The position numbers and the translations under genes were made by a program. The notes beneath the pieces are model-generated. The model made no database searches. It had not been told where the DNA came from and saw only the letters and a list, made by a program, of their open reading frames with translations. From Deferribacteres bacterium JdFR-76 (GTDB lineage Bacteria; Zhuqueibacterota; JdFR-76), in NCBI GenBank assembly GCA_002011685.1, contig MTOL01000326.1, forward strand, positions 1 to 6,144: 6,144 nucleotides of DNA, in the 5' to 3' direction. The first letter of the stretch is position 1; each line of letters begins with the position of its first letter. Shown in pieces: positions 1 through 5,995 of this stretch.

Positions 1-138
1 TGGAAAAAATCCGGACATGGATGGCGGAACATGTTCCGCGGGTTGCGGCACAGCCAGAGGAAGTCCTCCTTCCGGCGTTTGGCAGGTCCTGTGAGAATTT
101 GACCGTGAATATACGAACGGAACAAAGGGAATTGGACG
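1..138 (+). other. Left-edge segment: 3' tail of an upstream gene, frame unresolved
   Basis: This stretch precedes the CARF gene and probably contains the end of an upstream gene, but the frame is uncertain. Frame 1 is open from the edge to a TGA at 100-102, which would leave a 36-base gap before the next start; its product is rich in Arg and Lys. Frame 3 has the more protein-like composition (G-rich first codon positions, ends EEVLLPAFGRS around 55-89) but stays open to 284, which would force an implausible 146-base overlap with the CARF gene. Frame 2 stops at 92-94. I recognise no family. A type III effector gene would be expected here from context, but nothing in these bases shows it. Confidence 0.3.
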
Positions 139-1245
139 ATGGCAGAAACGAATCGTTACCGGAACATCCTTTTGGCGGTTTCAGGTCTTACACCACAAAT
201 AGTTACCGAGACGTTCTACGTTCTGGCGGTTTTACGGAACATTCCGATCCACCGGATTGTGATTATTACAACGGCCGTGGGTGAACGGCGGATCGCAGAA
301 ACCATCCGCCATCAAAACGGACCTTTTGTGAAGCTGTGCCAGGACTATGGGTTTAATTTCTTCGATATTCCGGTTCAGGTAGAGCTCATTGAAGATGAGG
401 AAGGGAATGTTCTGGAGGATATCCGGACGTTTTCCGATAATGAAAACATGGCCCGGAAAATAATGGATGTCGTTTTCCAGCTCACCCGCGATCCGGATAC
501 GCGCATCTTTGCCAGCATTGCTGGCGGCCGTAAAACCATGAGTGCCTACCTGGCCCTCGCCATGCAGCTCTTTGCCCGGGACCAGGATCACCTGACCCAT
601 GTGCTGGTCTGGCCGCCCGAAGTGGAAGCTGATAGAGGGTTCTTCTATCCGGAACCTCAAAAAGAGGTGGTTCAGCTGCAGGATGGGAAAACCGTAGCAG
701 CGGGCGACATCCGCATCGATCTGGCAGACATTCCCATCATCCGGCTGCGCCATGTAATTGAAGCAGAACTGGGACAGGACGTGGCCGATTACCTCGAACT
801 TATCAAGTTGTCCCAGTTTAGGATCAATGAACTGATCCATTCCCTCGTGTGTGAATGGGATATTGCTGCCGGCGAACTGCGAATTGCGCTGGGAGAGAAT
901 CGGTATACAGCCACACTTTCCGGAAAATGTGCGGCCATCTACCATTATGCCTGCATTCATCCAAAGGGATTCGAGCTACCAAAATGCGAAAAAATGCCAG
1001 GAATGGAAGTCCTCTACGAGAAATATTATAAGATCCGGGATTTTTCTTCTTCCCGGAAAGAAGGGATTCTCTGGGATTCATCCCAGATTCAGAAAGATAT
1101 CTCCTATTTGAACAAACAGCTGCACCAGCAGCTGCCCGTCACAATCTATGACCGGGTAAAGATTGTTTCCCTGCGGAGCAGAGAAAAAACCCTCTACCGG
1201 ATTCCTTCCTGTCCCAAAATTATTGAACCCTCTCCAAAAACGTGA
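139..1245 (+). CDS. CRISPR-associated CARF-domain protein (NE0113/SSO2081-like ring nuclease family) with probable winged-helix C-terminus
   Basis: This 368-residue cytoplasmic protein belongs to the NE0113 family, later grouped with SSO2081-like ring nucleases. Seen: a Rossmann-like CARF domain over about residues 7-215, with the family motif VSGLTPQIVTET (14-25) after the first strand and ASIAGGRKTM (125-134) later in the fold. The region after about 255 (LSGKCAAIY at 260-268, DISYLNKQLHQQL near 320-332, then a basic strand ending TLYRI at 351-355) resembles a winged-helix domain. No HEPN nuclease motif (R-x4-6-H) stands out. Known: CARF domains bind cyclic oligoadenylate made by Cas10 in type III systems, and SSO2081-like members cleave cA4. 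Inferred: it either degrades the second messenger or acts as a ligand-controlled DNA-binding regulator. The ATG at 139 has only a weak upstream GGGA at 128-131. No key motif is missing. Confidence 0.85.
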   Translation: MAETNRYRNILLAVSGLTPQIVTETFYVLAVLRNIPIHRIVIITTAVGERRIAETIRHQNGPFVKLCQDYGFNFFDIPVQVELIEDEEGNVLEDIRTFSDNENMARKIMDVVFQLTRDPDTRIFASIAGGRKTMSAYLALAMQLFARDQDHLTHVLVWPPEVEADRGFFYPEPQKEVVQLQDGKTVAAGDIRIDLADIPIIRLRHVIEAELGQDVADYLELIKLSQFRINELIHSLVCEWDIAAGELRIALGENRYTATLSGKCAAIYHYACIHPKGFELPKCEKMPGMEVLYEKYYKIRDFSSSRKEGILWDSSQIQKDISYLNKQLHQQLPVTIYDRVKIVSLRSREKTLYRIPSCPKIIEPSPKT

Positions 1246-1309
1246 TCACCCCTGATCCCCTCTATCTTTGGGAATTCTGAAACGCATGAGTGGGATTTCA
1301 GGCATGCTC

Positions 1310-1337
1310 ATCCGGTAATTCCGGATTCGTGATTTTT
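1310..1337 (+). terminator. Weak terminator-like hairpin after the CARF gene
   Basis: ATCCGG (1310-1315) and CCGGAT (1321-1326) form a perfect 6-bp stem around a TAATT loop. A run of five T follows at 1333-1337, but six bases separate stem and T-run, so termination would be weak at best. A second small inverted repeat (CTGAAA 1277-1282 and TTTCAG 1296-1301) lies just before it. The rest of the intergenic 1246-1393 holds the hairpin described next and no convincing promoter. Confidence 0.3.
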
Positions 1338-1394
1338 GTTGCCTCCCTTCCTAATTTCCCTTCGCGAAAAATGGAAGGAAGGGAGGTGATAAAA
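1334..1394 (+). promoter_or_regulatory. 19-bp hairpin sequestering the ribosome binding site of the DUF4258 gene
   Basis: Bases 1334-1352 pair continuously with 1376-1394: 16 Watson-Crick pairs and 3 G-U pairs, with a 23-base loop. The core is CCTCCCTTCC (1342-1351) against GGAAGGGAGG (1377-1386). The 3' arm contains the whole Shine-Dalgarno GGGAGGTGAT (1381-1390) and the A of the start ATG, so the 5' arm acts as a built-in anti-Shine-Dalgarno. In the folded mRNA, translation of the 1394 gene should be low unless the hairpin is opened by a protein, ligand, heat or an upstream ribosome. The pairing is seen; the regulation is inferred. The loop also contains the palindrome TTCGCGAA (1361-1368). 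Confidence 0.6.
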
Positions 1395-1669
1395 TGACGG
1401 TCGAATTCATCATTTCTGAGCATTTTGTCCGGCGGATGTATCAGCGGGGCATGAACTGGGAGATTGTGGAACTGGTGCTCCAGTATGGCAAAAAGATCTG
1501 GGCCAAGGATTCGCTCTATTTCTTTATGGGCCGGAGGGAGGCTGCCCGGTTTGGGAAGCTGGCGGAAAAGCTTGAGGGAATTGTCGTTGTGGTTGAATCG
1601 AAAACGCGGGTGCTTAAAACCATCTTCCGTAACAGAAAGTGGCCCAGTAAAATCCGGTACAAAAAATGA
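1394..1669 (+). CDS. Small DUF4258-like protein
   Basis: This 91-residue basic protein matches the DUF4258 pattern as I know it: an N-terminal strand leading to SEHFVRRMYQRGM (8-20, His10, Arg13/14 and Arg18 typical), a helix ending in a glycine (about 21-32), a central strand YFFMGRRE (42-49), then IVVVVES (63-69) and a closing strand VLKTIFRNRK (73-82). It has no signal peptide or membrane segment. The family's biochemical role is not settled; its compact size and conserved His/Arg suggest an RNA- or nucleotide-binding or nuclease role, possibly toxin-like, but that is inference. A strong Shine-Dalgarno (GGAGGTGAT) sits five bases before the ATG and is buried in a hairpin. The next gene starts nine bases after its stop, so the two are probably co-translated. 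Confidence 0.65.
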   Translation: MTVEFIISEHFVRRMYQRGMNWEIVELVLQYGKKIWAKDSLYFFMGRREAARFGKLAEKLEGIVVVVESKTRVLKTIFRNRKWPSKIRYKK

Positions 1670-1671
1670 GG

Positions 1672-1684
1672 AAAGGAGGTGATC
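1672..1684 (+). promoter_or_regulatory. Full-length 13-base anti-16S-tail Shine-Dalgarno overlapping a GTG start
   Basis: AAAGGAGGTGATC is a perfect complement of the usual 3' tail of 16S rRNA. The only upstream start in frame for the following ORF is the GTG inside it (1679-1681). With that start, the usable Shine-Dalgarno would be the weaker GAGG at 1668-1671, seven bases upstream. The ideal distance from the strong site falls on an in-frame ATC at 1691. Either the GTG is used, or initiation is non-canonical. Confidence 0.55.
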
Positions 1685-1918
1685 GCTCCGATCGCTACCA
1701 GACAGCTGGCCGCGTTAATTCTGGAAGCGGCCTGGCAGGAGGGGATGAAGTTCCGGCTATTCAGGCTGGATAATGGGTATTTTTTGATCCTTCCCGAGCA
1801 GCAGGAGGTAAATTGGAATCGGCTCGTCGGGAGGTGTCTCCGCCTGTGGGATATGCTGGAAGTTCATGACCAGGAAGACCTCTGCTTCCAGGGGGAACTC
1901 CTACCGGAGGGGATCTGA
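1679..1918 (+). CDS. Unrecognised 79-residue protein paired with the DUF4258 gene
   Basis: I do not recognise this protein. It starts with GTG only nine bases after the DUF4258 stop. Visible features: a helical N-terminus (ATRQLAALILEAAWQEG, about 6-22), a short beta hairpin (KFRLFRLDNGYFLILP, 24-39) and a second amphipathic helix around VNWNRLVGRCLRLWDML (44-60), then an acidic tail (HDQED at 63-67, ELLPEGI at the end). The net charge is acidic, against a basic neighbour, which would suit a partner or antitoxin-like protein binding the DUF4258 product; that is inference from order and charge only. An internal in-frame ATG at 1745 has AGGAGG too close to serve. Start codon choice is uncertain because of the overlapping Shine-Dalgarno. 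Confidence 0.55.
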   Translation: MIAPIATRQLAALILEAAWQEGMKFRLFRLDNGYFLILPEQQEVNWNRLVGRCLRLWDMLEVHDQEDLCFQGELLPEGI

Positions 1919-1943
1919 GGGCGGTCTGATGGGGGTACCGCTT

Positions 1944-1977
1944 CGGGGGTCCGCTGGCAGCCCCGCCGGCGCCCCCG
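1944..1977. repeat. Very GC-rich 13-bp hairpin (intergenic palindrome)
   Basis: The 1921-1987 stretch is about 80% GC, far above its surroundings. Within it CGGGGG (1944-1949) pairs with CCCCCG (1972-1977), a two-base bulge follows (1950-1951), and CGCTGGC (1952-1958) pairs with GCCGGCG (1965-1971) around an AGCCCC loop. There is one G-U pair. No T-run follows, so it is not a standard terminator on the + strand. It could stabilise the upstream mRNA end, attenuate entry into the TPR-pol-cas1-cas2 cassette, or be one copy of a dispersed REP-like palindrome. A smaller inverted repeat, CACAAA (1989-1994) and TTTGTG (2003-2008), lies just downstream. Confidence 0.5.
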
Positions 1978-2043
1978 CCTCAGCCCCTCACAAACTCATA
2001 AATTTGTGCCGTAGAAGCAAAAATGCCGGGGAGGTGATGATTT

Positions 2044-3222
2044 GTGAACAGAAAGAAAATCCTCGAAGAACTTTTTCAATTGAAGAAAGAAAACCAGTGG
2101 CAGACGATCATCCGGAAATTTGATTCTCTTCTTCAGCCGGGGACTGAAGAGTGGCACTGGGTAGATCTGCTCAAAGAAATCGGTTTTGCCCATTCGCAGC
2201 TTGGCCATTTTCAAAGGGCCTTGGAACTTTACCTTCGTTGGCTGGAACTTCAACCAGACCGCCCGCAACCTCCCTATTCCATCGGGTTTATCCATTACGT
2301 GCAGAAAGATTACCGCACCGCCATCCAATGGTTCAACCGGGCACTGGAGAAGTATCCGGGATACCTGATCTGCCGCTACCGTAAGGGATTTGCGTTGCTT
2401 GCGACCCAGAAACCCTCCCTTGCCCGTAAGGAATTTGAATTTGTGATCGAAGCCTACGAAAACCTTCAGGATGAAGATCAGAAACGGCGCCTCCGCAAAA
2501 CTTACATCCGCGCTCTTTTTGAGGATGGAAAAGCGTGTTTCCAGTTGCGCCGGTATCTCGAAGCTGTGAAACGTTTTGAACGCGTTCTTCATTTGGACCG
2601 GTTTCATTTTATTGAACCGGTGTTCAAATATTACAATCTAGGCAAGTCGTTCCTCGAAATGGGGAACGGCGAAGCGGCAAGAAAATATCTGGAACGGGCC
2701 CTGCGTTGTAAGCCAGAACGCGATTTCGTCTGGGAGCGGCTTGGACGCTTGTACCACCGCCTTCTACGAAATCCTGTTGAGGCGGAAAGGTGCTTTGAGA
2801 AAGCCCTGGAATGCCGGAGAGCCCCCTATATTCTGGTGAGCCGTGGCCTTTTTTATCTGGATCGGAAAAATGAAGCGGCGGCAATCCGGGATTTGCATGA
2901 AGCCCTGCGCAAGGACAAAAAAGGAAAGCATAAAATCTACCTCATTTTGGGAAAAATCGAACTTCAGAAACGCCGTTTCACTCAGGCCGAGACCTATTTC
3001 CGGAAAGCTATCGACTTTAAAAAGAAGGTGTACGACGCCGATTACGGCGAGGCCCACTATTTCCTCGGCCATCTCTGGCGGCTTCGTGGTGAGGAACAAA
3101 AAGCGCAGGAGGAGTTTCAAATCGCATCGCAGGTAGAACCCGGGCTCGTATGGAACACCCGGGTGATGGGAGAAAAGACCATTCAATTTGTGGATATTGA
3201 CACCGAAGAGGTAGGAGAGTGA
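2044..3222 (+). CDS. TPR-repeat protein, first gene of the adaptation cassette
   Basis: This 392-residue soluble protein is almost entirely tetratricopeptide repeats. I see about eight to nine helix-turn-helix units, roughly 42-72, 76-106, 110-140, 155-185, 195-225, 229-258, 262-290, 298-328 and 336-366, with typical spacing such as AIQWFNRALEKYP (93-105) and AARKYLERALRCKP (211-224). A short tail rich in acidic residues ends the protein. TPR arrays are protein- or peptide-binding scaffolds; there is no caspase-like or other enzyme domain attached, unlike the TPR-CHAT proteins of some type III systems. The GTG start at 2044 follows GGGGAGGTGAT (2028-2038). Its stop overlaps the polymerase ATG by one base (TGATG), so the two are translationally coupled. 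Inferred role: assembling the polymerase with Cas1-Cas2 or with the type III effector. Confidence 0.85.
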   Translation: MNRKKILEELFQLKKENQWQTIIRKFDSLLQPGTEEWHWVDLLKEIGFAHSQLGHFQRALELYLRWLELQPDRPQPPYSIGFIHYVQKDYRTAIQWFNRALEKYPGYLICRYRKGFALLATQKPSLARKEFEFVIEAYENLQDEDQKRRLRKTYIRALFEDGKACFQLRRYLEAVKRFERVLHLDRFHFIEPVFKYYNLGKSFLEMGNGEAARKYLERALRCKPERDFVWERLGRLYHRLLRNPVEAERCFEKALECRRAPYILVSRGLFYLDRKNEAAAIRDLHEALRKDKKGKHKIYLILGKIELQKRRFTQAETYFRKAIDFKKKVYDADYGEAHYFLGHLWRLRGEEQKAQEEFQIASQVEPGLVWNTRVMGEKTIQFVDIDTEEVGE

Positions 3223-4670
3223 TGCTGGACAAAAATCAAATGCAAGAGGCCATTCGCAACCTTTTGAATGAAAGCGACCTGAGCAGGCGGAGAATGGCTT
3301 TCTTCCGACTCTGTCATCAGCTGGGGGAAAGTAGCCCTGAAGTGGTAGCCCTCATCAAACCTCTGCTGAGCGATTGGGATTTTGAAATCCGCAAAGAAGC
3401 GGCATACTGGCTTCAGGTGTTTGAAATTCCCCTGGATCCAGCGGAGGAGTACGCGCTGCACTTTGCCCTGCTGCAATTTGATTGGCTGAAATGCCAAGCC
3501 ACCCGCAATAAGGCCGCCCGCGAGTGGCTTTTTCGTGGACTCGCAGACCGCAGCACCCGTGTCCGCGAAAAGGTTTTGCGCGTACTGAATCTGTCGGACT
3601 GCCAAACAGATTACGAAAGAATGCTCTATTATTATGGACGTGGAGATTATCTGGAGCTCCTGAAATTTGCACAGGAGCATGGATTGGATGGTGAAGTGCG
3701 CAAACTGCTACGTGAAGGGCTTTCTCCTCAAAAAAACATCCCTTATCATCAGCGTCAGTGTGCCTTTGCCCTTCAGCAGCTGGGAGAGAAAGTGGCACTT
3801 CCGGCCCGGGCTTCACGGTCTAAAATCGAGATCGAAGAAAAAAGATCACTTCCCGGTGTACCGGAAAAAACCGAGAAGACCCCGCTGGAGGCATTTTTGG
3901 CACAGCTTGAACGTCAGGGAATCCGCACACCGGAAGGGCAAATTTATCCCCAGATTCGAATAGGGACGGTTACCGGACGCATCACATACCGCAATCCGTG
4001 GATGCAAACATGGAGCGAGGAGAAAAGGAGAAAAACCATTTTACCGGCAGAGGGATATGTGCTGTACAGGTTCGATTTCTGCCAGATCGAACCCCGGTTG
4101 TTGATTCATTTTCTGGTGGAATCGTTCTGGATCAGTCTGTCAGATGTGCCCGAAGGAGATATTTACGCCATTACCGGAATTTCTGACCGCCAGGAGGCCA
4201 AAATATGGTTGAACCGCCTCATCAATGGAGGAAGCGTATTTCTTCCGGAAAATGCTCCAAGCACACTGATCCGTTTCCGGGAGGCCGTGGAAAATTACCG
4301 TCTCGAGCTAATAGAACTTGCCCGGCAGCAGGGATATGTGGAAACCCTTGGCGGGCGACATATTGAGGTGGATCTTCAAGATTCCCGCCTGCCGCGCCGC
4401 ATCATGAGCTTCAAAATCCAGGGGTCCGCCGCAGACTTTTTCAACGAGGCGGTTATGGCCCTCCATGCCCACCTGCAGCTGGAAAACCTGCCAGCACGGA
4501 TCCTGTTTCTCCTTTTTGACGAGGTCTGGATTGAAATCCGTGCGGATAGTGTCGATTCCTGTGTCGAAGAAATTGTGCATTTTCTCAATTCCGTGGCAAA
4601 ACGCTTTCAGCTATTTGTCGAAGTGCCAATCCGGACAGAAGCGGTAGAAAGAAGCAGGAGGACATCGTGA
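3222..4670 (+). CDS. HEAT-like domain fused to a diverged family A (Pol I-like) DNA polymerase, CRISPR-associated
   Basis: Numbering from the ATG at 3222 (482 residues; AGGAG at 3213-3217 favours it over the GTG at 3219). Residues 1-190 form alpha-helical HEAT-like repeats (VVALIKPLLSDWDFEIRKEA at 41-60, WLFRGLADRSTRVREKVLRV at 102-121), then a charged linker to about 220. Residues 220-470 align with the palm and fingers of E. coli Pol I: TVTGR (249-253; Arg668 equivalent), motif A DFCQIEPR (285-292; Asp705 and Glu710 kept), an O-helix-like RQEAK (323-327; Arg754 and Lys758 kept), GYVETLGGR (371-379), KIQGSAAD (398-405; Gln849 kept) and motif C LFDEVWIEI (431-439; Asp882 and Glu883 kept). Both catalytic aspartates are present, so activity is plausible. 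The 5' nuclease and 3'-5' exonuclease domains and most of the thumb are absent. It overlaps cas1 by four bases (GTGA). Inferred role: DNA synthesis during spacer acquisition. Confidence 0.85.
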   Translation: MLDKNQMQEAIRNLLNESDLSRRRMAFFRLCHQLGESSPEVVALIKPLLSDWDFEIRKEAAYWLQVFEIPLDPAEEYALHFALLQFDWLKCQATRNKAAREWLFRGLADRSTRVREKVLRVLNLSDCQTDYERMLYYYGRGDYLELLKFAQEHGLDGEVRKLLREGLSPQKNIPYHQRQCAFALQQLGEKVALPARASRSKIEIEEKRSLPGVPEKTEKTPLEAFLAQLERQGIRTPEGQIYPQIRIGTVTGRITYRNPWMQTWSEEKRRKTILPAEGYVLYRFDFCQIEPRLLIHFLVESFWISLSDVPEGDIYAITGISDRQEAKIWLNRLINGGSVFLPENAPSTLIRFREAVENYRLELIELARQQGYVETLGGRHIEVDLQDSRLPRRIMSFKIQGSAADFFNEAVMALHAHLQLENLPARILFLLFDEVWIEIRADSVDSCVEEIVHFLNSVAKRFQLFVEVPIRTEAVERSRRTS

Positions 4671-5641
4671 TCGTTCTTTTTCTCACCGAACAGGGGGCTC
4701 GCCTGAGAAAGGAGGGACACGCATTTGTGCTGGAGAAGGATGGCAAGCGCGTGTTCGTCTTTCCGGCGCATCATGTAACCCAGCTGGTGCTGTTTGGACG
4801 CATAGAGCTTTCGTCTGCAATGATCCATCTGCTTTTGAAGGAAGGGATCGACACCACGTTTTTAACGCGGGATGGGCGGTTCCGCGGCCGCCTGATGGGC
4901 GATGCCAGCAAGAATATCCCCTTGCGGCACGCTCAATTTGAAAGGGCACGCGACAGCGAATTTTGCCTGACATTTGCCCGGAAAATCATCGGTGCAAAAG
5001 CCAAAAATGCCCTGCGCGTTCTGCAGAAAAGAGAGACCGTGCCGGCAGAAGAGTTCGCCTTTCGTATTAATAACTTCCGAAAGAACCTTCAAAGGCTGAA
5101 AAGCATCGATCAGATCCGCGGGCTCGAGGGAGCATTCAGCGCTCTTTATTTCCGGCTTTTTCCGCAGCTGCTCGTAGAAGATTTTGGTTTTAAACGCCGC
5201 ATCAAACACCCTCCTCCAGATCCGCTGAACGTCCTCTTTTCTTTTGGCTACACTTTGTTGTTTCAAAACCTGTACGCCCTTGTTACCGCCGTAGGCCTTG
5301 ATCCCTATTGCGGGTTCTACCATCAGACGCGCTATGGCCATCCAGCCCTGGTAAGCGATCTGATGGAAGAGTTTCGGGCCGCGGTGATCGATACGCTCAT
5401 CATCCGTCTGGTAAACCGGCGTCAGATCGGTCTGCAGCATTTCGAGAAAGAGGAGAACCGCGTACGCTTCACGCGCGAGGGAATTGAATGCTTTGTGAAC
5501 GCCTATCATGAAAAACTCGAAACGCCTCTGAAATATCGCCAGATGAAAATTACTTATCTGCAGCTGATGGAGTACCAGGCCGTTGCCCTCTCCCGGGCTA
5601 TTCTGGGTGAAATAGACTATCAGCCGTTTGTCTACCCGTAA
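4667..5641 (+). CDS. cas1: CRISPR-associated endonuclease/integrase Cas1
   Basis: Cas1 is the integrase subunit of the Cas1-Cas2 complex that inserts new spacers at the leader end of the array. The 324-residue length is normal for a stand-alone Cas1. Seen: an N-terminal beta-rich domain (about 1-85) with the typical FGRIELSSAMIHLLLKEGI segment (43-61), then the helical catalytic domain. Metal-binding residues are in place: Glu154 in RGLEGAFSALYF, His219 in CGFYHQTRYG, and Asp231/Glu234 in LVSDLMEEFR. It is not fused to a reverse transcriptase; the neighbouring polymerase is a separate gene. Its GTG start overlaps the polymerase stop (GTGA) and follows AGGAGG (4656-4661) by five bases, so the two are made together. 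The C-terminus is complete. Confidence 0.97.
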   Translation: MIVLFLTEQGARLRKEGHAFVLEKDGKRVFVFPAHHVTQLVLFGRIELSSAMIHLLLKEGIDTTFLTRDGRFRGRLMGDASKNIPLRHAQFERARDSEFCLTFARKIIGAKAKNALRVLQKRETVPAEEFAFRINNFRKNLQRLKSIDQIRGLEGAFSALYFRLFPQLLVEDFGFKRRIKHPPPDPLNVLFSFGYTLLFQNLYALVTAVGLDPYCGFYHQTRYGHPALVSDLMEEFRAAVIDTLIIRLVNRRQIGLQHFEKEENRVRFTREGIECFVNAYHEKLETPLKYRQMKITYLQLMEYQAVALSRAILGEIDYQPFVYP

Positions 5642-5655
5642 AAAGGAGGTGCGTC

Positions 5656-5931
5656 GTGTTTGTGATTGTGTGTTATGATATTACTGACAACAAAAGGCGA
5701 ACAAAGGTCATGAAAGCAATGAAGAGTCTCGGATTTCATGTGCAGAAGAGCGTTTTTGAATGCTATCTAACGGAAGACAAAATTGATTATCTCGAGAAAC
5801 GTCTGATGAAACTGATCAAGCTGGAAGAAGATAGCGTCCGGATCTATATTCTTCCTGAACATATGGTGGATCAAATGCGGATTGTTGGAATTGGGCAGAT
5901 AAACAAGATTCCCAAACTCATGCTGTTTTGA
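5656..5931 (+). CDS. cas2: CRISPR-associated protein Cas2
   Basis: Cas2 forms the central dimer that bridges two Cas1 dimers and sets the spacer length during integration. The 91-residue ferredoxin-like protein begins MFVIVCYDITDNKRR, with the conserved Asp8 after the first strand, followed by the helix and QKSVFECYLTE (30-40) and the strand DSVRIYIL (59-66). The usual length is about 80-100 residues, and no nuclease domain is fused. GTG at 5656 is preceded by AGGAGGT (5644-5650) at five bases. It starts 14 bases after the cas1 stop and is the last gene before the terminator and leader. Confidence 0.96.
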   Translation: MFVIVCYDITDNKRRTKVMKAMKSLGFHVQKSVFECYLTEDKIDYLEKRLMKLIKLEEDSVRIYILPEHMVDQMRIVGIGQINKIPKLMLF

Positions 5932-5956
5932 GGTGAACGGGGTGTTTTACGTCCTT

Positions 5957-5992
5957 CCTTTCCGACCGGGATTGAGAGGAAAGGCATTTTTT
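5957..5992 (+). terminator. Rho-independent terminator of the cas operon
   Basis: CCTTTCC (5957-5963) pairs perfectly with GGAAAGG (5978-5984) around a 14-base loop. After CA comes a run of six T (5987-5992). It lies 26 bases after the cas2 stop and immediately before a promoter, so it separates cas-operon transcription from array transcription. The loop is rather large, which may lower efficiency. Confidence 0.65.
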
Positions 5993-5995
5993 GGC

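Noticed and set aside
232..960. 242-residue open frame on the - strand
   Set aside because: It lies wholly antisense to the CARF gene, whose conserved motifs fix the + strand; the product resembles no family and has no ribosome binding site I can see.
1866..2123. 85-residue + strand frame bridging the GC-rich intergenic region
   Set aside because: It overlaps two genes with better starts and reads the palindrome as low-complexity Gly/Ala/Pro/Ser; no family resemblance.
1996..2607. 203-residue open frame on the - strand
   Set aside because: Antisense to the TPR repeats, which are unmistakable on the + strand.
3222..4670. Reverse transcriptase or AEP-type primase-polymerase instead of family A polymerase
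   Set aside because: There is no YxDD box as in reverse transcriptases and no hxDhD/sxH pattern as in AEP enzymes; the order TVTGR, DFCQIE, RQEAK, QGSAAD, FDE fits only the Pol I family.
4862..5509. 215-residue open frame on the - strand
   Set aside because: Antisense to the catalytic part of cas1; a shadow of its codon pattern.
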